64,000 nucleotides of DNA from Candidatus Pantoea deserta (lineage in GTDB: Bacteria; Pseudomonadota; Gammaproteobacteria; Enterobacterales; Enterobacteriaceae), in NCBI RefSeq assembly GCF_003813865.1, contig NZ_RMVG01000014.1, forward strand, positions 1 to 64,000, given 5' to 3'. Below, piece by piece: positions 44,256 to 52,849 of this stretch (its first letter is position 1; the number at the start of each line of letters is the position of its first letter). The position numbers were made by a program, and so were the translations under genes. Below the pieces are notes generated by a model. That model saw only the letters and a program-made list of their open reading frames with translations, was not told where the DNA came from and did no database searches.

Positions 44256-46375
44256 AAACACGCAATGCCGTGCTGGTCGGTAATCCAAACGCGGGCAAAA
44301 CCACCTTATTCAACCTGCTGACCGGCCTGCGCCAGCGTACCGGCAACTGGCCGGGCGTGACCGTAGAGCGTAAGCAGGGTTCCTTCACTACCGCTCATGC
44401 CGCCGTTACCCTGATCGATCTGCCGGGCATTTACTCGCTGGAGGCGGTGCATGCCGAAGACGGGTTATCCGCCGACGAACGCGTCACCTGTCACTATGTG
44501 ATGAGCGGTCAGGCGGACGTCATCGTCAATGTGGTCGACGCATCCAGTCTGGAAAAGAGTCTCTGGCTGACCCTGCAACTGCGCGAGCTTAATCTGCCGG
44601 TGATCCTGGTGCTAAACATGGCCGATGTGGCAAGAGAGTGCGGCGTTAAGGTAAATGTTGACGCCCTGGCCGAACAGTTAGGCTGCCCGGTCGTCCTGAT
44701 GTCGGCTTCCACGTCAGAAGGCTTAGACGCACTGCTGGACGCCATCGATCGGGCTGTCAGCGCGCCGGCAGGCAGGCTGCATCTTAACCGTAGCGAGACC
44801 AGCCATGAAGCGCGTCTGGCGCGCATTGACCATATTAGTCAGATCGCCTGTGACCAGACGTCTCATACCGCTCATCGGCTGACGCGCGTGCTGGACGCGC
44901 TGTTTCTTGACCGATGGCTCGGCTTTCCCCTGTTTCTGGGGGTGATGTACCTGATGTTCTACGTATCCATTAACATCGGCGGCGCGCTACAGCCCCTGTT
45001 TGAGCAGGGATCGACGGCGCTGTTTGTTGACGGCGTCGCCCGGCTTTGCGCGGCGCTGCACTGCCCGGACTGGCTCACCTCATTTCTGGCGCAGGGCATC
45101 GGCGGCGGCATCACTACCGTACTGCCGCTGGTGCCCCAGCTGGCGCTGATGTTCTTTTTTCTGACGGTGCTGGAAGAGTCGGGCTATATGGCGCGCGCTG
45201 CCTTTGTGGTCGACAGACTGATGCGCTGGCTTGGCCTGCCGGGCAAATCCTTTGTGCCGCTGATCGTCGGCTTTGGCTGCAACGTGCCTGCCGTGATGGG
45301 CGCGCGCACCCTGGAGACCGAAAGGGAAAGAATACTGACGATGCTGATGGCTCCTTTTATGTCCTGTGGGGCCAGGCTGGCGATATTTGCTGTTTTCGCC
45401 ACGGCGTTTTTTGGCAACGCCGGCGCGACGCTCACCTTTTCACTTTATCTGCTGGGCATTGCGGTCGCCGTATTTACCGGACTGGTGCTGAAGCATACCT
45501 TGCTGAACGGCGCCTCTTCGCGCGCCATTATGGAGCTGCCGCTCTGGCATGTGCCGGTGATGCGCAGCCTGCTGCTGCAAACCTGGTTCAGGCTGCATGC
45601 CTTTGTGATCCGCGCGGGCGTGGTGATTGTCAGCGCCTGCGTGGTGATCACTCTGCTGTCGGGCCTGACCATTAAAGGCGAGGTCGCCCAGCGCGTTGAC
45701 GACTCGGTACTGGCTTCCGCCAGCCGCTATATCACGCCGCTGTTTACCCCGCTCGGCATTCGCGCCGATAACTGGCAGGCCACGGTGGGGCTGGTGACGG
45801 GCGCGATGGCAAAAGAGAGCGTGGTGGGGACGCTGAACGCACTCTATCAGGCAGAGCCGCAGCAGGCTGACGACGACGCGCCGCCGCAGAGCCTGCTGTC
45901 CGTGTTAAGCGCTGCGCTGAATGAGACCTGGCAAAATCTCAAGGATGCGTTCAGTCCGCAGGCGCTGATTAATCCGGTGGAAGCCAGTAAAGGAGATGGC
46001 GAAATGAGCGAGGGGGCGCTGGGCATGATGCAGTCGATGTTCGGCAGTCCGCTGGCGGCCTACAGCTACCTGGTTTTCGTGCTGCTCTATATGCCCTGTG
46101 CGTCCGTCATGGGCGCCCTGGCGAAAGAAGCGGGTCGCAAGTGGATGTGGTTTTCACTGTTCTGGGGGACGGGGGTCGCTTACGCGGCGGCGACGCTGGT
46201 CTATCAGGCCGGCACCTTCGCGCAGCATCCCACTTCAGCGCTGATGTATCTGTTCGCCATTGTCGGTGTCGGCGGAGTCTCGGTCACGCTTCTGCGCCGT
46301 ATGCGCGACGACCTTCAGCCAGACAGGCCGCTGGAACGCAAAGGCTGCGTTGGATGCAAGGGGTGTAGAGAGTAG
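44252..46375 (+). CDS. feoB: FeoB, ferrous iron transporter
   Basis: A 707-residue FeoB. The N-terminal G domain has G1 GNPNAGKTT, G3 DLPG and G4 NMAD. A membrane domain with Gate motifs follows (GKSFVPLIVGFGCNVPAVMG and MLMAPFMSCGARLAIFA). The C-terminus ends GCVGCKGCRE, a Cys-rich tail. It imports Fe2+ under low oxygen. It is about 65 residues shorter than E. coli FeoB (773). The loss is mainly between the G domain and first helix, where the guanine-dissociation-inhibitor helices lie. No feoC follows. Confidence 0.93.
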   Translation: MKTRNAVLVGNPNAGKTTLFNLLTGLRQRTGNWPGVTVERKQGSFTTAHAAVTLIDLPGIYSLEAVHAEDGLSADERVTCHYVMSGQADVIVNVVDASSLEKSLWLTLQLRELNLPVILVLNMADVARECGVKVNVDALAEQLGCPVVLMSASTSEGLDALLDAIDRAVSAPAGRLHLNRSETSHEARLARIDHISQIACDQTSHTAHRLTRVLDALFLDRWLGFPLFLGVMYLMFYVSINIGGALQPLFEQGSTALFVDGVARLCAALHCPDWLTSFLAQGIGGGITTVLPLVPQLALMFFFLTVLEESGYMARAAFVVDRLMRWLGLPGKSFVPLIVGFGCNVPAVMGARTLETERERILTMLMAPFMSCGARLAIFAVFATAFFGNAGATLTFSLYLLGIAVAVFTGLVLKHTLLNGASSRAIMELPLWHVPVMRSLLLQTWFRLHAFVIRAGVVIVSACVVITLLSGLTIKGEVAQRVDDSVLASASRYITPLFTPLGIRADNWQATVGLVTGAMAKESVVGTLNALYQAEPQQADDDAPPQSLLSVLSAALNETWQNLKDAFSPQALINPVEASKGDGEMSEGALGMMQSMFGSPLAAYSYLVFVLLYMPCASVMGALAKEAGRKWMWFSLFWGTGVAYAAATLVYQAGTFAQHPTSALMYLFAIVGVGGVSVTLLRRMRDDLQPDRPLERKGCVGCKGCRE

Positions 46376-46377
46376 AA

Positions 46378-46500
46378 ATAAAAAACGCTCCTGTAGTGGA
46401 GCGTTACCGAAAGTCGGTTAAGTGAATCAACAGCCGTACTTGTGTGGTGAGGTGTTTCCTCGACAACAACTATAGCGCTGTGTTTCTTAACCGACTTTCA
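46378..46500 (-). ncRNA. Candidate structured small RNA between feoB and the MgtC-family gene
   Basis: A 14-bp perfect inverted repeat GAAAGTCGGTTAAG (46409-46422) / CTTAACCGACTTTC (46486-46499) closes a 63-base loop that itself contains the hairpin GAGG-TGTTT-CCTC (46449-46461). On the minus strand it ends in a Rho-independent terminator. Upstream, TTGATCTAACGCAAT lies within 50 bases and could be part of a promoter or FNR/CRP-like site. I do not recognise a known family. It could instead be the 3' part of the MgtC-family mRNA. Confidence 0.5.
46384..46405 (-). terminator. Terminator of a minus-strand transcript after feoB
   Basis: The 8-bp stem AACGCTCC / GGAGCGTT with 6-base loop is followed on the minus strand by a T-run (rc of the A-run at 46379-46385). 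No T-run follows on the plus strand, so it chiefly serves the minus-strand RNA. Confidence 0.75.
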
Positions 46501-46569
46501 ATGACGCAGAGGGGATAGCCCGGAATAATTGCGTTAGATCAATTTGTTATGGGTTAACGCCCCAGCGCA

Positions 46570-47229
46570 TCACATCATTTCCAGTGACGAGACGCCTTTA
46601 ACTTCCATCACCTTTTCATACAGTTGTCCAGTTGACGCTCTTCGTGACAACGTCACTTCAACGCTCAGTTCGCACAAACCGCTTTCAGGATCGCGATTCA
46701 CTACCGCGATATGCCCGTAGCGAATCCGCTCGCGTTGCAGAACCAGCAATACCAGCGGCACGCTCTTCGGCTTCAAATTAACCAGCAGCGTATGCTGTTT
46801 GCCGATCAGCAGATGGCTGATACGGCGGAAGGTCTCCAGCACTAGCAAGGCCAGCACCGTGCCATAAAGACCGATTTCGTACATGCCGCTGCCGATCACC
46901 AGACCAATGGCCGCCGTGACCCATAATCCCGCGGCGGTGGTTAACCCTTTCACCACCTGTTTCTGGATGATAATGGTTCCCGCGCCGAGAAAACCCATGC
47001 CGCTTACCACCTGCGCGGCGATACGGCTGGGATCGAGGGCAACGTGATCGCTGCTCAGCATATCCGCAAAGCCATATTTCGACACCACCATAAACATGGC
47101 GCTGCCGATGCCCACCAGAATATGAGTGCGCAGTCCCGCCTCTTTAGCGCGCATTTGCCGTTCCAGGCCGATCAGACCGCCCAGTACGCCAGCCAGCACA
47201 ATGCGGATAAGTAAATCGACCGTCACCAT
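46570..47229 (-). CDS. MgtC/SapB-family membrane protein
   Basis: A 219-residue protein. Membrane helices near the N-terminus include LIRIVLAGVLGGLIGLERQM, then AGLRTHILVGIGSAMFMVVS, GMGFLGAGTIIIQ and GLTTAAGLWVTAAIGLVIGS, which are the MgtC-family signatures. A cytoplasmic ACT-like C-terminal domain follows. MgtC proteins affect Mg2+ starvation survival and F-ATPase in Salmonella; this paralogue is YhiD-like. The start at 47229 has AGGAG six bases upstream; the long frame from 47574 was rejected. Confidence 0.88.
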   Translation of the reverse strand: MVTVDLLIRIVLAGVLGGLIGLERQMRAKEAGLRTHILVGIGSAMFMVVSKYGFADMLSSDHVALDPSRIAAQVVSGMGFLGAGTIIIQKQVVKGLTTAAGLWVTAAIGLVIGSGMYEIGLYGTVLALLVLETFRRISHLLIGKQHTLLVNLKPKSVPLVLLVLQRERIRYGHIAVVNRDPESGLCELSVEVTLSRRASTGQLYEKVMEVKGVSSLEMM

Positions 47230-47410
47230 TTGACGCTCCTGACAGCAGGTTTGTGCATGAATAGCAAAGATAAAGGTATTAAACAGGATAATTCTGCTTG
47301 CAATCGAGCAGGGAAAATTTTGTAAAAACCTGTGTCGCCTATCGACCGCCTGCTGCGCCTGTCTTATGCTTGACCGGCCTCTAACCCCTAATTTTTCCGG
47401 AGTCCGACTG

Positions 47411-47683
47411 ATGAAAGCAGCCACCTTTCTGCTGGCCGGTGCCGCGCTGCTGCTCTCCGCATGCAGCAGCAGCAGCGATAACGAACCACCGCAACAGGCC
47501 ACCGCAGCCCATATCCAGCCGCATGTGGTGATGTCTTCTTTAGCAGAAAGCAACTGCGCCGGCGCAGGCGGCACCCTGGCCTTTTCTCATCAGCTGGATG
47601 GCACACGCGTCGGCATGTGCCAGCTGGCCAACGGACGCCGCTGCGACGAGCAGGCGCTTATCGGCGGTAACTGCGCCCGCTAA
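47411..47683 (+). CDS. ydbJ: DUF333 lipoprotein (YdbJ-like)
   Basis: A 90-residue lipoprotein. The signal peptide MKAATFLLAGAALLLSAC has lipobox LLSAC, and a Ser-rich linker and a DUF333 domain with NCAGAGGTLAF and GMCQLANGRRCDEQAL follow. In E. coli a DUF333 lipoprotein, YdbJ, sits near ldhA, and this one overlaps ldhA by four bases at the convergent ends. hslJ, which lies between them in E. coli, is absent. Confidence 0.8.
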   Translation: MKAATFLLAGAALLLSACSSSSDNEPPQQATAAHIQPHVVMSSLAESNCAGAGGTLAFSHQLDGTRVGMCQLANGRRCDEQALIGGNCAR

Positions 47684-48678
47684 CTCTGTACCGTCAGCTG
47701 ATTCGGACACTGCTCGCCGTGTTCAAGCTGGTTCAGGTTAGACAGGGTGGTTTCCGAAATCGCCGTTAAGGCTTCGGCCGTCAGAAACGCCTGGTGGCCG
47801 GTAAACAGCACGTTATGACAGGCTGACAGGCGACGAAATACGTCGTCCTGAATGACGTCGTTGGACTTATCTTCAAAAAAGAGATCGCGCTCGTTCTCGT
47901 AAACATCCATGCCGAGCGAACCGATTTTCTGCTGCTTCAGCGCCTCAATCGCCGCCTGAGAATCGATCAGTCCGCCGCGGCTGGTATTGATAATCATCAC
48001 GCCGTCTTTCATCTGGCTAAAGGCGGCTGCGTTGAGCATATGATGATTCTCAGCCGTTAGCGGACAGTGCAGGCTAATCACGTCCGACTCGGCAAACAGC
48101 GTTTTCAAATCCACATATTCGGCGCCCAGCTCCAACGCCTGCGCGGCCGGGTAGGGATCGAACGCCAGCAGACGCATGCCGAAGCCTTTCAGGATGCGCA
48201 TCGTCGCGATGCCGATTTTACCGGTGCCAACCACGCCCGCCGTTTTGCCGTGCATATTAAAACCCGTCAGCCCGTCGAGCGAAAAATTGGCGTCACGCGT
48301 GCGCTGATAGGCGCGATGAATGCGGCGGTTAAGCGTCATCATCAGGCCGACGGCGTGTTCCGCCACGGCTTCCGGCGAATAGGCGGGCACGCGCACCACC
48401 TTCAGGCCCAGTTCTGCCGCTGCGGCTAAATCAACGTTGTTGAATCCGGCGCAGCGCAGCGCGATATATTTCACCCCAAGCGCGGCCAGCTCTTCCAGCA
48501 CCGGGCGGCTGCCGTCGTCGTTAACGAAAATACAGACGGCGTCACAGTCAACGGCGTTTTTTGCCGTCGCCTCCGTCAGCAAAAAGTCAAAATAGACCAG
48601 GTCGAAACGGTAGCTTTCATTAACGTGGTCCAGATACTTCTGGTCATAGTGTTTAGTGCTGTAAACCGCGATCTTCAT
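47680..48678 (-). CDS. ldhA: LdhA, fermentative D-lactate dehydrogenase
   Basis: A 332-residue D-2-hydroxyacid dehydrogenase. The NAD motif is GVVGTGKIGIATMRI. Catalytic residues lie in NTSRGGLID (Arg), the Glu in MDVYENERDLFF and the His in FTGHQAFLT. It reduces pyruvate to D-lactate during fermentation. Length and sequence match E. coli LdhA (329). It converges on ydbJ and is divergent from ydbH, as in E. coli. Confidence 0.94.
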   Translation of the reverse strand: MKIAVYSTKHYDQKYLDHVNESYRFDLVYFDFLLTEATAKNAVDCDAVCIFVNDDGSRPVLEELAALGVKYIALRCAGFNNVDLAAAAELGLKVVRVPAYSPEAVAEHAVGLMMTLNRRIHRAYQRTRDANFSLDGLTGFNMHGKTAGVVGTGKIGIATMRILKGFGMRLLAFDPYPAAQALELGAEYVDLKTLFAESDVISLHCPLTAENHHMLNAAAFSQMKDGVMIINTSRGGLIDSQAAIEALKQQKIGSLGMDVYENERDLFFEDKSNDVIQDDVFRRLSACHNVLFTGHQAFLTAEALTAISETTLSNLNQLEHGEQCPNQLTVQS

Positions 48679-48821
48679 CGTTACGCTCCTGCATACGGGT
48701 ATCCCAACAGCATAACGGTTTATGCATGATTTTGCTGCCGCTGACGGTGCGCCTTCAACTCTGACGGATTACGTGCCATCATCATTGTCAGGATTCTGTC
48801 AGGAAAAGGAAAATTGCTGCC

Positions 48822-51434
48822 ATGCCGCGACGCCTCCGTCGACTACTCGCTGCATTACTGGCGCTGACACTACTGGTGCTGGGGCTGTTGCTTACGCTGA
48901 CGCACTGGCTGCCGCGCCTGGCCGGAATCTGGCTTCCGGCGGAGACACGCATCGTTGTTGACGGCGCGCCGCGCTGGCGCAACGGCGGGATCTGGTTTCC
49001 TCAGGTTCGCTATCTCGCCGGTGAGTGCGTGCTGGCCAGCGTAGAGCAGGCGACCTTTGGCAGAGAGAGGAAGCGCTGGCAGCTGAGCGCGCGGCAGGTC
49101 GCGCTTAACAGCGACTGTCTGCAACAGCTGCCGCACAGCGAGCAGCCCGGCACGCCCCGAAGTCTGGCAGCCTGGCAGCAGATGCTGCCAGGGGCGGACA
49201 TTCATATCGAACGCCTCAGCGTCTCTCCCTGGCAACCCTATGCCGGCCGCGTTGATCTGGCGCTCTCCCCAGACCAACAGACGCTGCGCTATCGCGGCGA
49301 TAACCTTGAGATTGACGCCAGTCTGCATGGGCAGCAGCTTAACGTCGCCCAGCTCAGGCTGCGCCATGCGGCGCTGCCGCAACCCTTTACGCTTGAGGGA
49401 GCGTTCAGGCTGCCGGAATTTGCTGACGGTCTGCCGGTGAGCGGCAGGCTGGAGGGCAACCTGCAATACGCCGGCCAGCCGCTGCGCCTGGCGCTGGCGT
49501 GGCAACAGCAGCAGGGACAACTGGATGTGTACACCACCGGCGACGGCCAGCCGCTGCTGGCGCTGCCGTGGCAGGTGGATGCGCAGCAGATCCGCATTCT
49601 CAAAGGCCGCTATCGTTGGCCGACCGGCAGTCAGACCGTTGCCGGCTTTCTCGATCTGACGCTGGATCACTGGCAGCAGGGTCTGGAAGAGATGCAAATT
49701 ACCGGACGCCTTAACGTGTTGACGCAGGGACGCGGCGGCAAAGGCAACGCGGTGTTGAGTATTGGGCCGGGCAGGCTGAGCATGGGCGACAGCGCGCTCC
49801 CGCTGCGCCTGACCGGGGAAAGCAAGCTGGCGTCAATGCAGCTTTACGCCTCGTTGCCGGGCTATCTCAGCGGGCCGCTGCTCGATCCGCAGCTGAAATT
49901 TCAGCCGGGCGCGCTGCTGCGTCTGCGCGGTCGCCTGCTGTCGACGCTGGAGGTGGAAGAGGCGCGCTGGCCGCTGGCGGGGGTGCGTCTTGCGTCGCAG
50001 GGGATAAACGGGCGTTTACAGGCGATCCTGCGGGCGCGCGATCCCAGCTTCGGCCAGTTCAGGCTGCACCTGGACGGTCATGCCGCCGATTTCTGGCCAG
50101 ATAAGGGCGAGTGGCAGTGGCGCTACTGGGGGGCGGGCGACATGCTGCCCCTTAGCGCCGCCTGGACCCTTCAGGGAGCAGGCGGCTGGCGCGATACGCT
50201 TATCCATCTGGACCGCCTTGATGCCCGTTTCGATCGCATGCAGTACGGCATGGCAGAGGTAGCGAAGCCGCGCCTGACGCTCAGCGCCCCGGTTAACTGG
50301 CAGCGCGATGCGCATCAGGCGGCCTTTACTGGCGGTTTCCGCATAGATGCCGGGGAGACGCAATTTGATTTTGGCGGACGGCTGCCTGCCTCATCACTCC
50401 GCTTTGAGGCGAAAGGTCAGGACCCCAGCCACTTTATCTGGCGCGGTCAGTTACAGGCGCAGGCGATTGGTCCACTGCGCGTGCATGGCCGCTGGGACGG
50501 CCAGCGGCTGCGCGGCGAGGCCTGGTGGCCGACGCAGTCGTTAACGGTGTTCCAGCCGCTACTGAAACCCGATCTGAAAATGAAGATCCGCGCGGGAGAG
50601 CTGCGCGCGCAGGTGGCGTTTTCTGCGGCGGCGCGCGAGGGCTTTAGCGCGGGAGGCCACTGGGCGGTGACAAAGGGCAGCCTGTGGATGCCGGACAATC
50701 AGATCAACGACCTCGACTTTTCCCTGCCGTTCCGCCTGAAAGAGCAGCAGTGGCAGCTGGGCGTGCGGGGACCGGTATCGCTGCGCATTGGTGAAATCAC
50801 CAACCAGTTCGCGATGCAGAATATTCGCGCCGATTTGCAAGGCTATTATCCCTGGCATGAGGCGCAGCCGCTGACCTTGCAGAATGTCAGTCTGGATCTG
50901 CTGGGCGGCGAGGTGTCGCTGCCTGCGCTGCGACTGCCTCAGCACGAGGCGGCGAAGCTCAGGCTGCGCGACATCAGTCTCAGCAAGCTGGTGACGGCGT
51001 TAAAACCGAAGCAGTTCGCTATGTCGGGCAAGGTCAACGGCGAACTGCCGCTGTGGGTGAATAACGCCCGCTGGCTGGTGCAAAACGGCTGGATCGCCAA
51101 CAGCGGGCCGCTGACCTTCCGCATGGACAAAGATATGGCTGACGCTATCGCTGCGGGCAACGTCGCGGCCGGCGCGGCAATAAGCTGGCTGCGCTACATG
51201 GAGATTTCCCGCTCGTGGGCCACGCTCGATCTGGATAACCTCGGCAATCTCACTATGCAGGCGCAGGTGCAGGGCGCCAGCCGCTTCAGCAACCGCCAGC
51301 AGACCGTCAATCTCAACTATCACCATCAGCAGAATCTGTTTCAGCTTTGGCGCAGCCTGCGCTTTGGCGATAATTTGCAATCCTGGGTGGAACAGAACGC
51401 CACTCTGCCGACCAAGAGGGAACAAAGACCATGA
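48822..51434 (+). CDS. ydbH: YdbH, AsmA-like inter-membrane phospholipid transport protein
   Basis: An 870-residue protein with one N-terminal membrane helix (about 6-24) and a long periplasmic part of AsmA-like beta repeats. It matches E. coli YdbH at ISRSWATLDLDNLGNLTMQA and NYHHQQNLFQLWRSLRFGDN. YdbH works redundantly with TamB and YhdP to move phospholipids to the outer membrane, with lipoprotein YnbE as partner. The next gene overlaps by four bases. Confidence 0.93.
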   Translation: MPRRLRRLLAALLALTLLVLGLLLTLTHWLPRLAGIWLPAETRIVVDGAPRWRNGGIWFPQVRYLAGECVLASVEQATFGRERKRWQLSARQVALNSDCLQQLPHSEQPGTPRSLAAWQQMLPGADIHIERLSVSPWQPYAGRVDLALSPDQQTLRYRGDNLEIDASLHGQQLNVAQLRLRHAALPQPFTLEGAFRLPEFADGLPVSGRLEGNLQYAGQPLRLALAWQQQQGQLDVYTTGDGQPLLALPWQVDAQQIRILKGRYRWPTGSQTVAGFLDLTLDHWQQGLEEMQITGRLNVLTQGRGGKGNAVLSIGPGRLSMGDSALPLRLTGESKLASMQLYASLPGYLSGPLLDPQLKFQPGALLRLRGRLLSTLEVEEARWPLAGVRLASQGINGRLQAILRARDPSFGQFRLHLDGHAADFWPDKGEWQWRYWGAGDMLPLSAAWTLQGAGGWRDTLIHLDRLDARFDRMQYGMAEVAKPRLTLSAPVNWQRDAHQAAFTGGFRIDAGETQFDFGGRLPASSLRFEAKGQDPSHFIWRGQLQAQAIGPLRVHGRWDGQRLRGEAWWPTQSLTVFQPLLKPDLKMKIRAGELRAQVAFSAAAREGFSAGGHWAVTKGSLWMPDNQINDLDFSLPFRLKEQQWQLGVRGPVSLRIGEITNQFAMQNIRADLQGYYPWHEAQPLTLQNVSLDLLGGEVSLPALRLPQHEAAKLRLRDISLSKLVTALKPKQFAMSGKVNGELPLWVNNARWLVQNGWIANSGPLTFRMDKDMADAIAAGNVAAGAAISWLRYMEISRSWATLDLDNLGNLTMQAQVQGASRFSNRQQTVNLNYHHQQNLFQLWRSLRFGDNLQSWVEQNATLPTKREQRP

Positions 51435-51619
51435 GCCTCAGGGCGTTACTGGTGCTGGCAGTCGGACTGCCGCTGACAGGCTGTGTGCCACGCATCGAGG
51501 TGGCCGCGCCAGAGCAGCCGATCACCATCAATATGAACGTGCGCATCGAACATGAAATTCATATCAAAGTCGATAAAGACGTGGAGGCGCTGCTGAAAAG
51601 CCAGAGCGATCTGTTTTGA
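51431..51619 (+). CDS. ynbE: YnbE, small outer-membrane lipoprotein partner of YdbH
   Basis: A 62-residue lipoprotein with the signal MSLRALLVLAVGLPLTGC and lipobox LTGC. The mature part carries INMNVRIEHEIHIKVDKDVE, as in E. coli YnbE. It forms the outer-membrane end of the YdbH bridge. It overlaps ydbH by four bases and the ydbL ATG overlaps its stop (TGATG). Confidence 0.92.
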   Translation: MSLRALLVLAVGLPLTGCVPRIEVAAPEQPITINMNVRIEHEIHIKVDKDVEALLKSQSDLF

Positions 51620-51945
51620 TGCAGGGGAAATGGAAAGGCTTTATCGCCGCGCTGATACTATTTGGCGCGCAACCGGCTATGGCGCTCACGCTCAATGAGG
51701 CGCGCCAGCAGGGGCGCGTCGGCGAGACCTTTAGCGGCTATATTGCCGCGCGGCAGCAGGACAACGAAACGCTGGCGCTGGTGAAGCGCATTAATAACGG
51801 CCGCAGCGCGGAATATCAGCGCATTGCGCAAGAAAACCATCTCACCACCGAAGAGGTGGCGCGTATTGCCGGAGCGAAGCTGGTTGAGCGGGCGGGCGCA
51901 GGCGAGTATGTGCGCGGCCTTAACGGTCTGTGGATGCAGAAATAA
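51619..51945 (+). CDS. ydbL: YdbL, periplasmic protein of the ydbH-ynbE operon
   Basis: A 108-residue DUF1318 protein with a signal peptide (GFIAALILFGAQPAMA) and the mature start LTLNEARQQGRVGETFSGY, nearly identical to E. coli YdbL. It assists assembly of the YdbH-YnbE bridge. ATG 51619 overlaps the ynbE stop; a TTG three bases upstream was rejected. Confidence 0.92.
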   Translation: MQGKWKGFIAALILFGAQPAMALTLNEARQQGRVGETFSGYIAARQQDNETLALVKRINNGRSAEYQRIAQENHLTTEEVARIAGAKLVERAGAGEYVRGLNGLWMQK

Positions 51946-51949
51946 AAAA

Positions 51950-51968
51950 GCCAGGCGTCATGCCTGGC
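51950..51968. terminator. Terminator between ydbL and azoR
   Basis: The 7-bp stem GCCAGGC / GCCTGGC with loop GTCAT is preceded by an A-run, giving a T-run on the minus strand. It is a strong terminator for azoR. Confidence 0.8.
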
Positions 51969-51996
51969 AATCGAAACACACAGATAATAATAATGA

Positions 51997-52632
<636 letters not shown>

Positions 52633-52849
52633 TCAATGGGTTACACTCTACGGTCATTAACGGCACGGTAAAAGCGCAATATTTCGAGAGCGATGTTCGA
52701 ATTTCTTGAACAAGCATGGCATGGAAGGCGCAGCTGTATGGGTCAAAATGTGTTATTCTTTCGCGATAAAATTTTAGTTTCAGCCAGTTAACCCGGCTAT
52801 CGGACGCTGCATCAGGCAGCGGCTCCGTCTGAGAAGGTACTCCATTACT

